A DNA stretch of 31,823 nucleotides from Prevotella sp. UBA3776 (GTDB taxonomy: Bacteria > Bacteroidota > Bacteroidia > Bacteroidales > Bacteroidaceae). Below are positions 31,490-31,823 of this stretch, piece after piece. The DNA is taken from the NCBI GenBank assembly GCA_002369515.1, contig DFFM01000040.1:1-31823 (forward strand), given 5' to 3'. Position 1 is the stretch's first letter. Each line of letters starts with the position of its first letter. The notes beneath the pieces are model-generated. The model saw nothing but the letters and a program-made list of their open reading frames with translations. It was not told the DNA's origin and made no database searches. The position numbers were made by a program, and so were the translations under genes.

Positions 31490-31528
31490 TCATTTTTTAC
31501 CAAAATGTATTCATTTTTTAACAAAATG
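31490..31528. promoter_or_regulatory. Paired 18-bp direct repeats upstream of the surface-protein promoter
   Basis: TCATTTTTTACCAAAATG (31490-31507) and TCATTTTTTAACAAAATG (31511-31528) differ at one base and are spaced 21 bp (two helical turns). Each has dyad symmetry (CATTTT...AAAATG). They lie about 40-75 bp upstream of the inferred transcription start, a typical place for a transcription factor binding as two dimers on one face of the DNA. Confidence 0.5.
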
Positions 31529-31823
31529 CACTTTTTGGAGTGAAAACCACGTTTTTTTATCATCCACGGGCAAAAACGCTGAAAATCCTGAAAATGCCGA
31601 TGAAATGGACAAAAAAGTGTTTTCCTTAGTAGATTTTCATGTTTTCTTGAGTGTATTTTGATTTTTCCCGTTTTTGTATGTCGTGAGCGATTGGGAGTTA
31701 GCCGTTCCAATGGAAGTTCGGCAGCGGAGCGTTAGTTCCACCGAACATCCGCCACAACGGGAGAATAGACTAAATGAGATAGTTGGTTGAACGCTCTGCG
31801 TCTTCATTGCTTTTCCCTTCGGC

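Noticed and set aside
1..31823. tRNA, rRNA, CRISPR array, prophage or IS transposase
   Set aside because: I looked for tRNA-like T-arm signatures, regularly spaced repeats and transposase or integrase motifs and saw none. The repeats present are short intergenic families.

Overview
The window comes from a Bacteroidales chromosome, most likely a Prevotella/Segatella-type organism. The evidence is Bacteroidetes promoters (TTTG about 20 nt upstream of TAnnTTTG) before most transcription units, A-rich start regions with little Shine-Dalgarno, and large secreted proteins that share a short C-terminal tail (IYDLxGxxx..RGVYIxNGRKxVV). The housekeeping block mnmG-apt-uvrC-dtd-mazG-like-deoC also fits this order.

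Layout. 1-9.4 kb (+ strand) is a secreted, glycan-related region. It holds a chitobiase-type/Ig-like surface protein, a rhamnogalacturonan lyase of family PL11 and a second mosaic surface protein. Two tiny acidic proteins each sit directly behind a tail-bearing surface protein. Intergenic spaces here hold strong terminators, a candidate ~325-nt RNA with its own promoter and terminator, a LacI-type operator-like palindrome and a complex inverted/direct repeat cluster. 9.5-12.2 kb (+) is mutS. 12.4-18.7 kb (- strand) holds polA, a DUF4359-like gene, a DUF418 gene that seems to have lost its middle, ychF and lgt, with a 12-unit array of 9-bp repeats between ychF and lgt. 18.8-19.8 kb (+) is a trans-polyprenyl diphosphate synthase divergent from polA. 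19.8-20.3 kb is a gene-free repeat zone. 20.4-28.5 kb (-) is the block (P-loop/CYTH fusion)-mnmG-apt-uvrC-microprotein, then dtd-two small membrane proteins-mazG-like-deoC. Two perfect 16-bp parS sites flank apt. 28.6-31.3 kb (-) is a 904-aa secreted protein of four ~205-217-residue modules, followed upstream by a promoter with a paired operator-like repeat.

How it works together. The left region looks like the extracellular arm of rhamnogalacturonan-I use, although no SusC/SusD pair, sugar transporter or regulator gene lies in the window. The central blocks cover DNA repair and replication (MutS, UvrC, PolA), tRNA quality (MnmG, Dtd), nucleotide salvage or cleaning (Apt, MazG-like, DeoC), lipoprotein and isoprenoid synthesis (Lgt, prenyl synthase), and a chromosome-segregation (ParB-parS) landmark.

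The items most worth following up are the paired parS sites, the surface-protein/tiny-protein pairs, the candidate intergenic RNA, the 40-aa membrane microprotein translationally coupled to uvrC, and the internally deleted DUF418 gene. All assignments come from reading the sequence; no database search was run.
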